Of a stretch of DNA of 5,705 bases, positions 1 to 5,705 are shown piece after piece. Source of the stretch: JACDAN01 sp050698015 (lineage in GTDB: Bacteria; Actinomycetota; Thermoleophilia; Gaiellales; Gaiellaceae); contig JBOHAU010000009.1 in assembly GCA_050698015.1 (NCBI GenBank), forward strand, positions 1-5,705, given 5' to 3'. The position numbers were made by a program, and so were the translations under genes. The notes under the pieces are model-generated. The model saw nothing but the letters and a program-made list of their open reading frames with translations. It searched no databases and was not told the DNA's origin. Every line of letters starts with the position of its first letter. Positions within the stretch are counted from its first letter, which is position 1.

Positions 1-283
1 CGACGACGAGCTCGGCGGCCTCTGCCTTCGCGCGCGCGGTCGCGGCTTCCGCTTCCTGCCGCGCGCTCGCCGTGATCTCGTCCGCCGCCTCTCGGGCTCG
101 CTGCAGGATGGCGCTGGTCTGCTCCCCAACCTTCTCGAGCGCGTGCCTGACGGCGGCCTTGGGCGAGCTCGAGATCTCGAGCTCGGCGATCACTGCGTTC
201 ACGCGCTCCACATAGGCGTCGACGGCGTCGCGGTCATAGCCTCGGACCGCGCCCGGAAACGAGACGTCACGAACGGCCTTCAA
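1..283 (-). CDS. DivIVA-domain coiled-coil protein, N-terminal part (C-terminus beyond left edge)
   Basis: Reading the minus strand from a TTG at 283 gives 94 open residues that run off the window. Residues 9-36 match the DivIVA N-terminal domain: Phe9, the R-G-Y-D block at 14-17, then DAVDAYVERVNAVIAELE. In this family that region binds membrane and begins a coiled coil. From about residue 42 the chain is Ala/Glu/Arg/Gln-rich and helical (EQTSAILQRAREAADEI and onward), as expected of a coiled-coil tail. TTG is chosen because it is the only usual start codon after the in-frame TAG at 343-341, and it has a strong purine-rich Shine-Dalgarno nine bases upstream. DivIVA-family proteins act at poles and septa as scaffolds for growth and division, but the exact role of this paralogue cannot be read from a fragment. 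It lies 57 bp downstream of the propeller gene on the same strand, so cotranscription is likely. The family call is firm; the full length is unknown. Confidence 0.85.
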   Translation of the reverse strand, partial: MKAVRDVSFPGAVRGYDRDAVDAYVERVNAVIAELEISSSPKAAVRHALEKVGEQTSAILQRAREAADEITASARQEAEAATARAKAEAAELVV

Positions 284-292
284 GAGCTCGTT

Positions 293-303
293 CTCCCTCC
301 CTT
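293..303 (-). promoter_or_regulatory. Ribosome binding site of the DivIVA-domain gene
   Basis: On the minus strand the bases read AAGGGAGGGAG, ending nine bases before the TTG at 283. This is the signal that fixes the unusual TTG start. No ATG or GTG occurs in this frame between the upstream TAG (343-341) and this TTG. Part of the site can pair with an upstream CTCCC to form a small hairpin at 297-310. Confidence 0.7.
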
Positions 304-340
304 CTGGGAGATTTGCCGTCGACTCAGGTTCGAGTATGCC

Positions 341-1243
341 CTACGGGGACGAAGCGCGCTGCCATTCGGCGTTCCACTCGGTGACGCCGTTCGTGGCGGT
401 GATCTGCCTGACACCCGTGCCGTTGCTCCGCATTACGAAGAGCTCCTGGTTCGCGTCGTCCGGCATCCACGCGAACGCGATCAGTCGGCCGTCGGGCGAG
501 ACGAACGGGTCGCCGCCCTGGGCGCGGAGCCGCCGCAGGCCCTTGCCGTTCGCGCCGGTGATGAAGATTCCCCGGCCGCGGGCGGACTTGGCGCCGCGAG
601 AGAAGACGATGCGGCCGTCAGGCGTCCAGCTCGGGTCGGTCTCGGTGAGCGGATGGCCTGAGAGCAGCATCCGCTCGCCGGAGCCGTCCGGACGCATCCG
701 GATGAGCTTCCAGTACTGGAGCTGGCACGTGAACACGATCCAGCGTCCGTTCGGCGACCAGGCTGGATCCTCGCAGTCCTCGCTCTGGTGCGACAGCCGT
801 CGCTGCCGGGTGCCGTCGGCCCGCATCCCGTAGATCTGGCGCAGCCCCGTCCGCGTGCTCGCGAATGCGATCCGCCGGCCGTCCGGCGACCAGGTCGGGT
901 GACGGTCGGAGAGGTGGTTGTTCGTCGCCTGCCGGATCAACCGGCCGTCGGCGGCGAGAATGAAGATCTCGCCGTCGTGATCGTTTTCGGCGATCGCGGA
1001 GATCGCGATCCGACGGCCGTCGGGAGACCAGGCAGCGCCCTGGACGTCCTTGATCCCGGCGGGCGTGATGTCGCGCGCGCCCGTGCCGTCGGGCGAGGCG
1101 ACGAAGAGGCGGCCGAACGGCGGTTCGTTGCCGCCGAGCGGACGGAGGTAGAGGAGCTGGCCGTTCCGGGCCATGGGCGAAGCGCCGGCGACGGACGTGG
1201 CGACGGCGACCGACGAAAGCGCGAGCAGGAAGCGAACGAGCAC
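341..1243 (-). CDS. Secreted TolB-like PD40 six-bladed beta-propeller protein
   Basis: This 300-residue protein starts at GTG 1243 and ends at TAG 343-341. Residues 1-22 form a signal peptide: M-L-V-R, a hydrophobic stretch, then an A-G-A-S-P cleavage region. The rest is built of PD40/WD40-like blades. The W-(S/T)-P-(D/N)-G-R signature recurs with Trp at 72, 118, 162 and 206, with Val at 248 in the fifth copy. A degenerate last copy has Trp294 in EWNAEWQ. The spacing of 42-46 residues predicts six blades, closed by the N-terminal strand near residues 28-34. Outer strands carry ADG/PDG-T turns, as in the TolB C-terminal propeller. The TolB N-terminal domain is absent, so this is not TolB of the Tol-Pal system. 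Such propellers usually bind protein or cell-wall ligands, and no catalytic residues are visible. The GTG start is preferred over the internal ATG (residue 24) because only it supplies the signal peptide; its Shine-Dalgarno is weak (GGGA about 11 bases upstream). The ligand is unknown. Confidence 0.88.
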   Translation of the reverse strand: MLVRFLLALSSVAVATSVAGASPMARNGQLLYLRPLGGNEPPFGRLFVASPDGTGARDITPAGIKDVQGAAWSPDGRRIAISAIAENDHDGEIFILAADGRLIRQATNNHLSDRHPTWSPDGRRIAFASTRTGLRQIYGMRADGTRQRRLSHQSEDCEDPAWSPNGRWIVFTCQLQYWKLIRMRPDGSGERMLLSGHPLTETDPSWTPDGRIVFSRGAKSARGRGIFITGANGKGLRRLRAQGGDPFVSPDGRLIAFAWMPDDANQELFVMRSNGTGVRQITATNGVTEWNAEWQRASSP

Positions 1244-1368
1244 GAGAGTGGTATTCCCGCGCGAGCGGCGAGCGAATCCGGCTTTTCGAGGGATGGGCTG
1301 GGTGTCGGCTGCCGCCGATGAAGGGAGTGGAACAGGCGGGGCGGCACGCCGTAGTCAGGAGGTTCGGC
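1244..1368. promoter_or_regulatory. Divergent intergenic region between propeller and protease genes
   Basis: These 125 bases separate the GTG of the propeller gene (minus) from the GTG of the protease gene (plus), so both promoters should lie here or reach into the coding ends. I see no convincing -35/-10 pair and no long operator-like inverted repeat. The one clear signal is the protease ribosome binding site at its right end. The promoter role is inferred from gene orientation alone. Confidence 0.45.
1357..1362 (+). promoter_or_regulatory. Ribosome binding site of the S8 protease gene
   Basis: A perfect AGGAGG stands six bases before the GTG at 1369. It favours this GTG over the in-frame ATG at 1318, which lacks such a site at proper spacing. 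The ATG would also place 17 charged, polar residues ahead of the signal peptide. Confidence 0.8.
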
Positions 1369-3735
1369 GTGACCAGACCAGCCTTGATCGTCCTTTTCGG
1401 CCTGATGCTGGTCGCGCCTGCGGCCGGACTCGCCAGGGACGACCGCGAGCCTGCGCCCGCTCGATCGTTCGTCGCCGGAGAGCTGCTCGTCGGCTTCAAG
1501 GACGGCGTCTCGGCGGCGGAGCAGCGCCGCACGCTCGGACGGTTCTCGGGAAAGGTCCGGCGCCGGTTCGGCCGGATCGACGCCGTGCTGGCCGGCGTGC
1601 CCGTAGCCCGAGCCGACGAGGCCCGCCGCGAGCTCGAGCGGGACCCGCTGGTCGAGTACGCGGAGCCGAACTTCGTCCTCCGCGCCTCCAACCACGGCGA
1701 CCCTGGCGACGCCGACTTCCACCGGCTCTGGGGGCTGCACAACTTCGGCCAGGCGGTGGGCGGTCTCGGCGGACTCCCCGACGCCGACATCGACGCACTC
1801 GAGGCGTGGCAGGTCTCCCAGGGAAGTTCGAACGTCGTCGTCGGCGTGCTCGACAGCGGCGTGGACTACACGCATCCGGACCTGGCGTCCCAGATGTGGG
1901 TCAATCCCGGCGAGGGCTGCGCCGGCTGTCGCTCCAACGGGCTCGACGATGACGCCAACGGCTACGTCGACGACTGGCGAGGCTGGGACCTCGCGGGCAA
2001 CGACAACGACCCGATGGACGACAACGGCCATGGGACCCACGTCGCGGGGACGATCGGCGCGCGGCAGGACTCGCAGGGCGTAGTCGGCGTGAGCTGGCGC
2101 GTGCGGCTGATGCCGCTGAAGTTCATCGGCGCGAACGGCGAGGGCACGGCGGCCGACGCGGTGCGAGCGGTCCTCTACGCCGCCGCGAACGGCGCCCACA
2201 TCACGAACAACTCGTACGGAGGCGACGGCTTCTCGCAGGCGATGCTCGACGCGCTCCAGACATCGGACGCCGCCGGCTCGCTCTTCGTCGCCGCGGCCGG
2301 GAACGACGCGTCGAACAACGACGCGGTGCCCGTCTATCCCGCCGACTACGACCTCCCAAACGTCCTGACCGTCGCCGCATCGGATCACTTCGACCGGAAG
2401 GCATGGTTCTCGAACTACGGTGCCGCGAGCGTGGACCTCGCCGCCCCGGGCTTCGGCATCTACTCGACCTGGCCCGGCGGCGGATACCGCTACTCGGACG
2501 GGACGTCGATGGCCGCGCCCCACGTCGCCGGTGCCGCAGCGCTCGCCAAGGCGCGCTTCCCGGGCGCGACGGGTGTCGGCTTGAAGTCGCTGCTGCTCCG
2601 CTCGGTGGACGGGGCGCCGCTCGTCGGTCTCGTGCGGACGGCGGGCCGGTTGAACGTGAACACGGCCGTCCGGTGCGACGAGAGCCCGAAGGTCTGGATC
2701 GAGTCCCCGGCGCAGGGCTTCGAGGCGCGCTCCGACGAGCCGCTGCCCATTCGCGTCCTCGCCAGCCGCTGCGGGACCCCCTCGGGAGTCTCCGTGCAGG
2801 TCGAGTCGAACGGACTGCCGATCCAGCTGAGCCCGCGCGGCGACGGGCTCTGGGCCGGCTCACACACTCCACTGGGCGCATTCGCGATGACGATCACCGC
2901 CCGCGCGCAGGTCGGGCTGGACGGCGAGGAGAGCACTCATCAGGTGAGCGGCGTGGTCGTCCAGCACCAGGGAATCGAGCCCGGCGGGCCTCCGGTCACC
3001 GTCACGACTACGTACTCCGGCGAGAACGCGATGCTCAGCTTCCGCGGCCTCGCCGGCCGACGGATCCTCCTCAGGGTCTCCGAGGTGAACATCGGCACTT
3101 CGCCGTGCTGCTCGGTGCGGATCTCCGCGTGGGAGCAGGGCAACCAGTGGGAGTGGGGCCTAACCTCTTTCGGGCGGAACGGCGGGATCATGGACACGCA
3201 GACACTGCCGCAGACGAACTACTACAACGTCCTCGTCGACCCGCAGGGCGCGGACTTCGGCTCGCTGAAGCTGACGCTCTATGACGTCCCGCCGGATGCG
3301 ACTGCGTCGATCGCTCCCGGCGGGCCTCCAGTGACCCTCACGACCGGCCCGGTGCCCGGCCAGAACGCCGTTCTCTCCTTCAGTGGTCTGGCCGGGCAGC
3401 GAGTCAGCATGCGCGTAACCGGGAGCACATTTGGGACGTCACCGTGCTGCGGCGCGAAGGTTTCGATCCCGGGGCTCGCTCCACAGACGCTCTTCGGCAC
3501 GAACGGGGTGTTCGTCGACACGAAGACGCTGCCAGCGGACGGGACGTACTCCATCCTCGTCGACCCGGTGGGGCTGGAGACGGGCTCCGCGACCGTGGCG
3601 CTCCACGACGTACGCCCGACGCGGTGGTCGCGGCCGAGGTGGACGGGCCGCCCGTCACCGTCTCGGCCGGTTCGGTCCCGGGCCAGAACGCCTTCGTCCG
3701 GTTCTCGGGCGAGGCGGGCCGGCGTGTGGCCGTGA
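1369..3735 (+). CDS. Secreted subtilisin-like (S8) serine protease with C-terminal Cys-Cys repeats; frame broken near 3612-3617
   Basis: From GTG 1369 the protein opens with a signal peptide (MTRPALIVLFGLMLVAP, probable cleavage after Ala22). Residues 33-104 are an inhibitor-type prodomain, from FVAGELLVGFKDG to YAEPNF. The S8 domain spans about 121-434. Its catalytic residues are Asp162 (VLDSGVD), His221 (NGHGTHVAG), oxyanion Asn312 (AAAGND) and Ser380 (DGTSMAAPHVAG), so it should be an active endopeptidase. The Asp-to-His segment carries an NGLDDDANGYVDDWRGWD-type insert, common in large bacterial subtilases, preceded by a C-x2-C (Cys184, Cys187). An Ig-like beta domain follows at about 438-535, then tandem repeats. 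The correct frame ends near 3612. Beyond it the reading is a basic, Arg/Pro/Ser-rich shadow sequence that stops at TGA 3733-3735. With one base restored the protein would run to 4598, about 1076 residues. The likely role is extracellular protein degradation; no sorting motif or C-terminal membrane anchor is present. An annotation starting at ATG 1318 would be 17 codons longer. Confidence 0.9.
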   Translation: MTRPALIVLFGLMLVAPAAGLARDDREPAPARSFVAGELLVGFKDGVSAAEQRRTLGRFSGKVRRRFGRIDAVLAGVPVARADEARRELERDPLVEYAEPNFVLRASNHGDPGDADFHRLWGLHNFGQAVGGLGGLPDADIDALEAWQVSQGSSNVVVGVLDSGVDYTHPDLASQMWVNPGEGCAGCRSNGLDDDANGYVDDWRGWDLAGNDNDPMDDNGHGTHVAGTIGARQDSQGVVGVSWRVRLMPLKFIGANGEGTAADAVRAVLYAAANGAHITNNSYGGDGFSQAMLDALQTSDAAGSLFVAAAGNDASNNDAVPVYPADYDLPNVLTVAASDHFDRKAWFSNYGAASVDLAAPGFGIYSTWPGGGYRYSDGTSMAAPHVAGAAALAKARFPGATGVGLKSLLLRSVDGAPLVGLVRTAGRLNVNTAVRCDESPKVWIESPAQGFEARSDEPLPIRVLASRCGTPSGVSVQVESNGLPIQLSPRGDGLWAGSHTPLGAFAMTITARAQVGLDGEESTHQVSGVVVQHQGIEPGGPPVTVTTTYSGENAMLSFRGLAGRRILLRVSEVNIGTSPCCSVRISAWEQGNQWEWGLTSFGRNGGIMDTQTLPQTNYYNVLVDPQGADFGSLKLTLYDVPPDATASIAPGGPPVTLTTGPVPGQNAVLSFSGLAGQRVSMRVTGSTFGTSPCCGAKVSIPGLAPQTLFGTNGVFVDTKTLPADGTYSILVDPVGLETGSATVALHDVRPTRWSRPRWTGRPSPSRPVRSRARTPSSGSRARRAGVWP

Positions 3736-4595
3736 GGGCGAGCGGCGTCACAATCGGGAGCTCGACCTGCTGCTCGTTCAAGCTCTCGATCCCCGGTGTA
3801 GCCGCGCCGGTGACGCTCGGCCGCAACGGCGGCCTGGTCGACACCTTCCGGCTGCCGGCCACCGGTGAGTTCTCTCTCCTCGTCGACCCGCAGGGAATGG
3901 ACGCGGGCTCGGCAACGCTGCAGATCTACTCGGTGCCCGAGGATGCCACGACGACGATCGCGCCGGGCGGCGCGGCGGTCTCCGTCGGCGTGAGCTCGCT
4001 CGGCCAGAACGCCGTTGCGTCGTTCGAGGCCTTGGCCGGCCAGCGCGTGAGCTTGAAGCTGAGCGGCGTCACGATCGGGACCTCGACCTGCTGCTCAGCG
4101 AGGGTCTCGATTCAGAAGCCCGACGGCTCGGCACTCGTGACTCCTACGCTGTTCGGCAGAAACGGCGGCTTCGTGGACACGAAGCTGCTGCCGGCGAGCG
4201 GCCAGTACACGATCCTCGTCGACCCGCAGGGCGCGGACGTCGGCTCGGCAATGCTGCAGCTCTACGACGTCGCGCCGGATCTGACAGGCTCGCTGACCGT
4301 CGGCGGCCCGCCAGCGAGCCTAACCTTCTCGACGCCGGGCCAGAATGCAGCGCTCACCTTCGCCGGTGCGGCGGGGCAACGAGTCTCGATCCGGGCGACG
4401 GGAGTAACCGTCGGCCCGTCGTCGTGCTGCTCGGTATCGATGCTGATCAGGAAGCCTGACGGCGCCCCGCTGGCCTCAGGCCTTGTGGGCACGAGCGGCG
4501 GAACGCTGAGCGCGACGCTGCCGGTCGCGGGGACGTATGCGCTGGCCGTCGATCCCCAGGCCGCCGGAACGGGCGGGCTCGCGGTCGTCCTTCAG
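2974..4595 (+). repeat. Five tandem ~110-residue repeats with an invariant Cys-Cys pair
   Basis: The copies lie at 2974-3309, 3310-3632 (contains the frameshift), 3633-3956, 3957-4292 and 4293-4595. In protein they are about 112, 108, 108, 112 and 101 residues; the last lacks only the linker. The shared order is GGPPVT, (P)GQNA, AGQRVS, G(T/S)S-x-CC, a short S-I block, FGRNGG with a following D-T, LP-x-x-G-x-Y, LVDPQG, GSA and YDVPPDA. The paired TGC codons are at 3106-3111, 3445-3450, 3768-3773, 4089-4094 and 4425-4430. Repeat 2 (FGTNGV) and repeat 5 (GTSGG) deviate most. Copies 1 and 4 share 26 identical bases (3230-3255 and 4213-4238), and copy 3 shares 19 of them (3877-3895). The alternating strand pattern and position after a peptidase suggest a beta-sandwich like the bacterial pre-peptidase C-terminal (PPC) domain. 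That assignment is inference. Confidence 0.88.
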
Positions 4596-4598
4596 TGA
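3444..4598 (+). pseudogene. Downstream part of the S8 protease gene (repeats 3-5), in the shifted frame
   Basis: This frame is open from GTG 3444 to TGA 4596-4598. Only the part from about 3615 (PDAVVAAEVDGPPVTV) is homologous to the repeats; 3444-3614 is an out-of-frame shadow of repeat 2. It contains repeats 3, 4 and 5 of the array begun in the frame ahead of it, each with its Cys-Cys pair. It has no signal peptide, no ribosome binding site at a suitable start and no catalytic residues. It is therefore best read as the displaced 3' end of the protease gene and not as an independent gene. Codon use and motif conservation remain good right up to the stop, so the disruption is either very recent or an assembly error. 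The protein ends one strand after the last repeat (GGLAVVLQ), without an anchor. Confidence 0.8.
3612..3617 (+). other. Probable single-base deletion (frameshift) in the protease gene
   Basis: Upstream codons read L-H-D-V-R in one frame. Downstream codons read P-D-A-V-V-A in the frame one base earlier. The other repeats have Y-D-V-P-P-D-A or Y-D-V-A-P-D-L at this linker. Adding one C to the CCC run at 3615-3617 gives GTA CGC CCC GAC GCG, that is V-R-P-D-A, which aligns without a gap. No canonical X-XXY-YYZ slippery heptamer is present, so programmed frameshifting is unlikely. Confidence 0.8.
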
Positions 4599-4599
4599 A

Positions 4600-5703
4600 T
4601 TAGTCGCCGATCCGCCAGGTATCGCCGGTGTGGAGGAGCTTCGTCAGGTCGCCCTCCCCCAACTCGCGCCTGGTGACCTCGATCTGCTCGGCCATCATCT
4701 CGTCGTAGACGGGCCGCTCGACCGCGCGGAAGATCCCGATCGGGGTCGGGCCGACGGGCGTATGGGACAGGCGGCTCAACGCGAACGCGAGGGACGGATC
4801 TTCCGCGCTCTCATCGTGGCGGAGCAATGCGTCCTCGCCGACCGAATCGACGTCCACGATCTCCACGCCGCCTCCGGGCCTCGTCACCACTCCTTGCTCG
4901 AGCGTCTCTCCCTCGCCGCTGAAGCGGATCGGCTGACCGTGCTCCAGCAGGATCTGGTTCGCCTTGTCGGCGCGCACCGCGTCGAACGCGCCGTCGTTGT
5001 AGACGTTGCAGTTCTGGTAGATCTCGACGAAAACCGAGCCCTTGTGTTCGGCCGCCCTCCGCAGCACGCCCGTCAGGTGCGCCTTGTCGGTGTCGATCGA
5101 GCGCGCGACGAACGTCGCCTCCGCGCCGAGCGCAAGCGACACCGGGTTGAAGGGGTAGTCGAGAGAGCCGAACGGCGTCGTCTTGTTGTGCGTCCCGAGC
5201 GGCGAGGTCGGCGAGTACTGCCCCTTCGTCAGCCCGTAGATCTGGTTGTTGAAGAGCAGGATCTTGAGGTTCACGTTCCGCCGCAGGGCGTGGATCAGGT
5301 GGTTGCCGCCGATCGACAGCGCGTCGCCGTCGCCGGTCACGACCCACACCGACAGGTCCGGACGAGACGACGACAGGCCTGTCGCGATCGCCGGCGCTCG
5401 TCCGTGGATCGAGTGCATCCCGTACGTCTGCATGTAGTACGGGAACCGCGCCGCGCACCCGATTCCGGACACGAACTCTATTCGCTCGCGCGGCACCCCG
5501 AGCTCGGGCATGAACTGCTGCATCGCGGCGAGGATCGCGTAGTCCCCGCACCCCGGGCACCAGCGGACCTCCTGGTCGGACTTGAAGTCCTTCGCCGTCA
5601 GCTGGAGCGTCGGCTTCGCTTGCGATGCCGACTCGAGGCCATGCTGCCCCTGCCGGTGTGGCCGGTCGCTTCGCCCGTTCTTTCCGCCGTTGGCCTCGCT
5701 CAC
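4600..5703 (-). CDS. korB: 2-oxoacid:ferredoxin oxidoreductase, beta subunit (KorB-like)
   Basis: This 367-residue protein reads from GTG 5703 to TAA 4602-4600. It is the thiamine-diphosphate subunit of an enzyme that converts a 2-oxoacid (2-oxoglutarate or pyruvate), CoA and oxidised ferredoxin to acyl-CoA, CO2 and reduced ferredoxin. W-C-P-G-C-G (Cys49, Cys52), Cys83 (GIGCAAR) and Cys232 (YQNCNVYN) match the four-cysteine [4Fe-4S] pattern of two-subunit enzymes; the 31-residue step from Cys52 to Cys83 agrees with the archaeal enzyme as I recall it. The diphosphate/Mg motif is GDGDALSIGGN (124-134) through FNN (151-153), followed by QIYGLTKGQ. Residues 1-36 are an unusual polar extension rich in Gly, Arg and Gln. 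The start sits two bases from the window edge in the context CTGTGAGC. A GTGA overlap with the stop of an upstream korA is plausible, but the alpha subunit is outside the window. A 2-oxoglutarate preference is inferred from the KorB-like family; the substrate is not proven by sequence. Confidence 0.9.
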   Translation of the reverse strand: MSEANGGKNGRSDRPHRQGQHGLESASQAKPTLQLTAKDFKSDQEVRWCPGCGDYAILAAMQQFMPELGVPRERIEFVSGIGCAARFPYYMQTYGMHSIHGRAPAIATGLSSSRPDLSVWVVTGDGDALSIGGNHLIHALRRNVNLKILLFNNQIYGLTKGQYSPTSPLGTHNKTTPFGSLDYPFNPVSLALGAEATFVARSIDTDKAHLTGVLRRAAEHKGSVFVEIYQNCNVYNDGAFDAVRADKANQILLEHGQPIRFSGEGETLEQGVVTRPGGGVEIVDVDSVGEDALLRHDESAEDPSLAFALSRLSHTPVGPTPIGIFRAVERPVYDEMMAEQIEVTRRELGEGDLTKLLHTGDTWRIGD

Positions 5704-5705
5704 AG

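Noticed and set aside
992..1010. A seven-base-pair inverted repeat (GATCGCG, loop GAGAT, CGCGATC)
   Set aside because: It lies within the propeller coding sequence, encodes ordinary blade residues (AISAIAE) and has no T-run or regulatory context.
1329..1356. A GGAAC ... GTAGTC pair resembling an ECF sigma factor promoter
   Set aside because: The -10-like element would sit next to the Shine-Dalgarno and put the transcription start at or past the ribosome binding site, so it cannot serve GTG 1369 well.
618..1790. A 390-codon minus-strand frame over the propeller N-terminus and the protease start
   Set aside because: The composition is Arg/Ser/Pro-rich, it has no motifs and it overlaps two well-supported genes.
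1173..1952. A plus-strand frame overlapping the start of the protease
   Set aside because: It is an out-of-frame shadow, extremely Arg-rich, with the real protease reading in another frame.
937..2523. A 528-codon open frame on the minus strand opposite the protease
   Set aside because: It lies antisense to a clearly conserved protease and propeller region, has Arg/Val/Gly-rich shadow composition and no recognisable domain. Long antisense frames are expected in high-GC DNA.
3606..3620. Programmed -1 ribosomal frameshifting to join the two protease frames
   Set aside because: No X-XXY-YYZ slippery heptamer is present (the local bases are ACGCCCG), and I see no evident downstream stimulatory structure. 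A lost C explains the alignment more simply.
2940..4492. Several minus-strand frames with a repeated VTGGPP-like motif
   Set aside because: They are antisense images of the protein repeats on the plus strand. Their periodicity comes from the repeat array.

Overview
The window reads as one stretch of high-GC (roughly two-thirds G+C) bacterial chromosome. Its gene set fits a Gram-positive actinobacterium: a DivIVA-domain protein, a secreted multidomain subtilase and a ferredoxin-dependent 2-oxoacid oxidoreductase. GTG and TTG starts are frequent. The style of the DivIVA protein and of the vicinal-cysteine repeats recalls Thermoleophilia (Gaiella/Solirubrobacter-like) soil lineages. That placement is inference from memory, not from a search.

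Layout, left to right. (1) 1-283, minus strand: the N-terminal 94 residues of a DivIVA-domain coiled-coil protein, cut by the window edge. (2) 341-1243, minus: a secreted TolB-like six-bladed PD40 beta-propeller, 57 bp upstream of the DivIVA gene and probably cotranscribed with it. (3) 1244-1368: a short divergent intergenic region. (4) 1369-4598, plus: a large secreted S8 (subtilisin) protease. It has a signal peptide, inhibitor prodomain, complete Asp/His/Asn/Ser catalytic set, an Ig-like linker domain and five tandem ~110-residue repeats. Each repeat carries an invariant adjacent Cys-Cys pair. The reading frame breaks in the second repeat, near 3612-3617, where one C appears to be missing. 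All five repeats are otherwise intact on the two sides of the break. (5) 4600-5703, minus: the beta subunit of a 2-oxoacid:ferredoxin oxidoreductase (KorB-like). It converges on the protease gene with one base between the two stop codons.

The genes do not form one pathway. The korB gene is probably the second gene of a korAB operon whose korA lies beyond the right edge. The propeller and DivIVA genes make a second transcription unit. The protease is monocistronic and transcribed divergently from the propeller. I see no RNA gene, CRISPR array, insertion sequence or phage element. The most notable item is the vicinal-cysteine repeat array fused to a subtilase, together with the single-base frameshift inside it.
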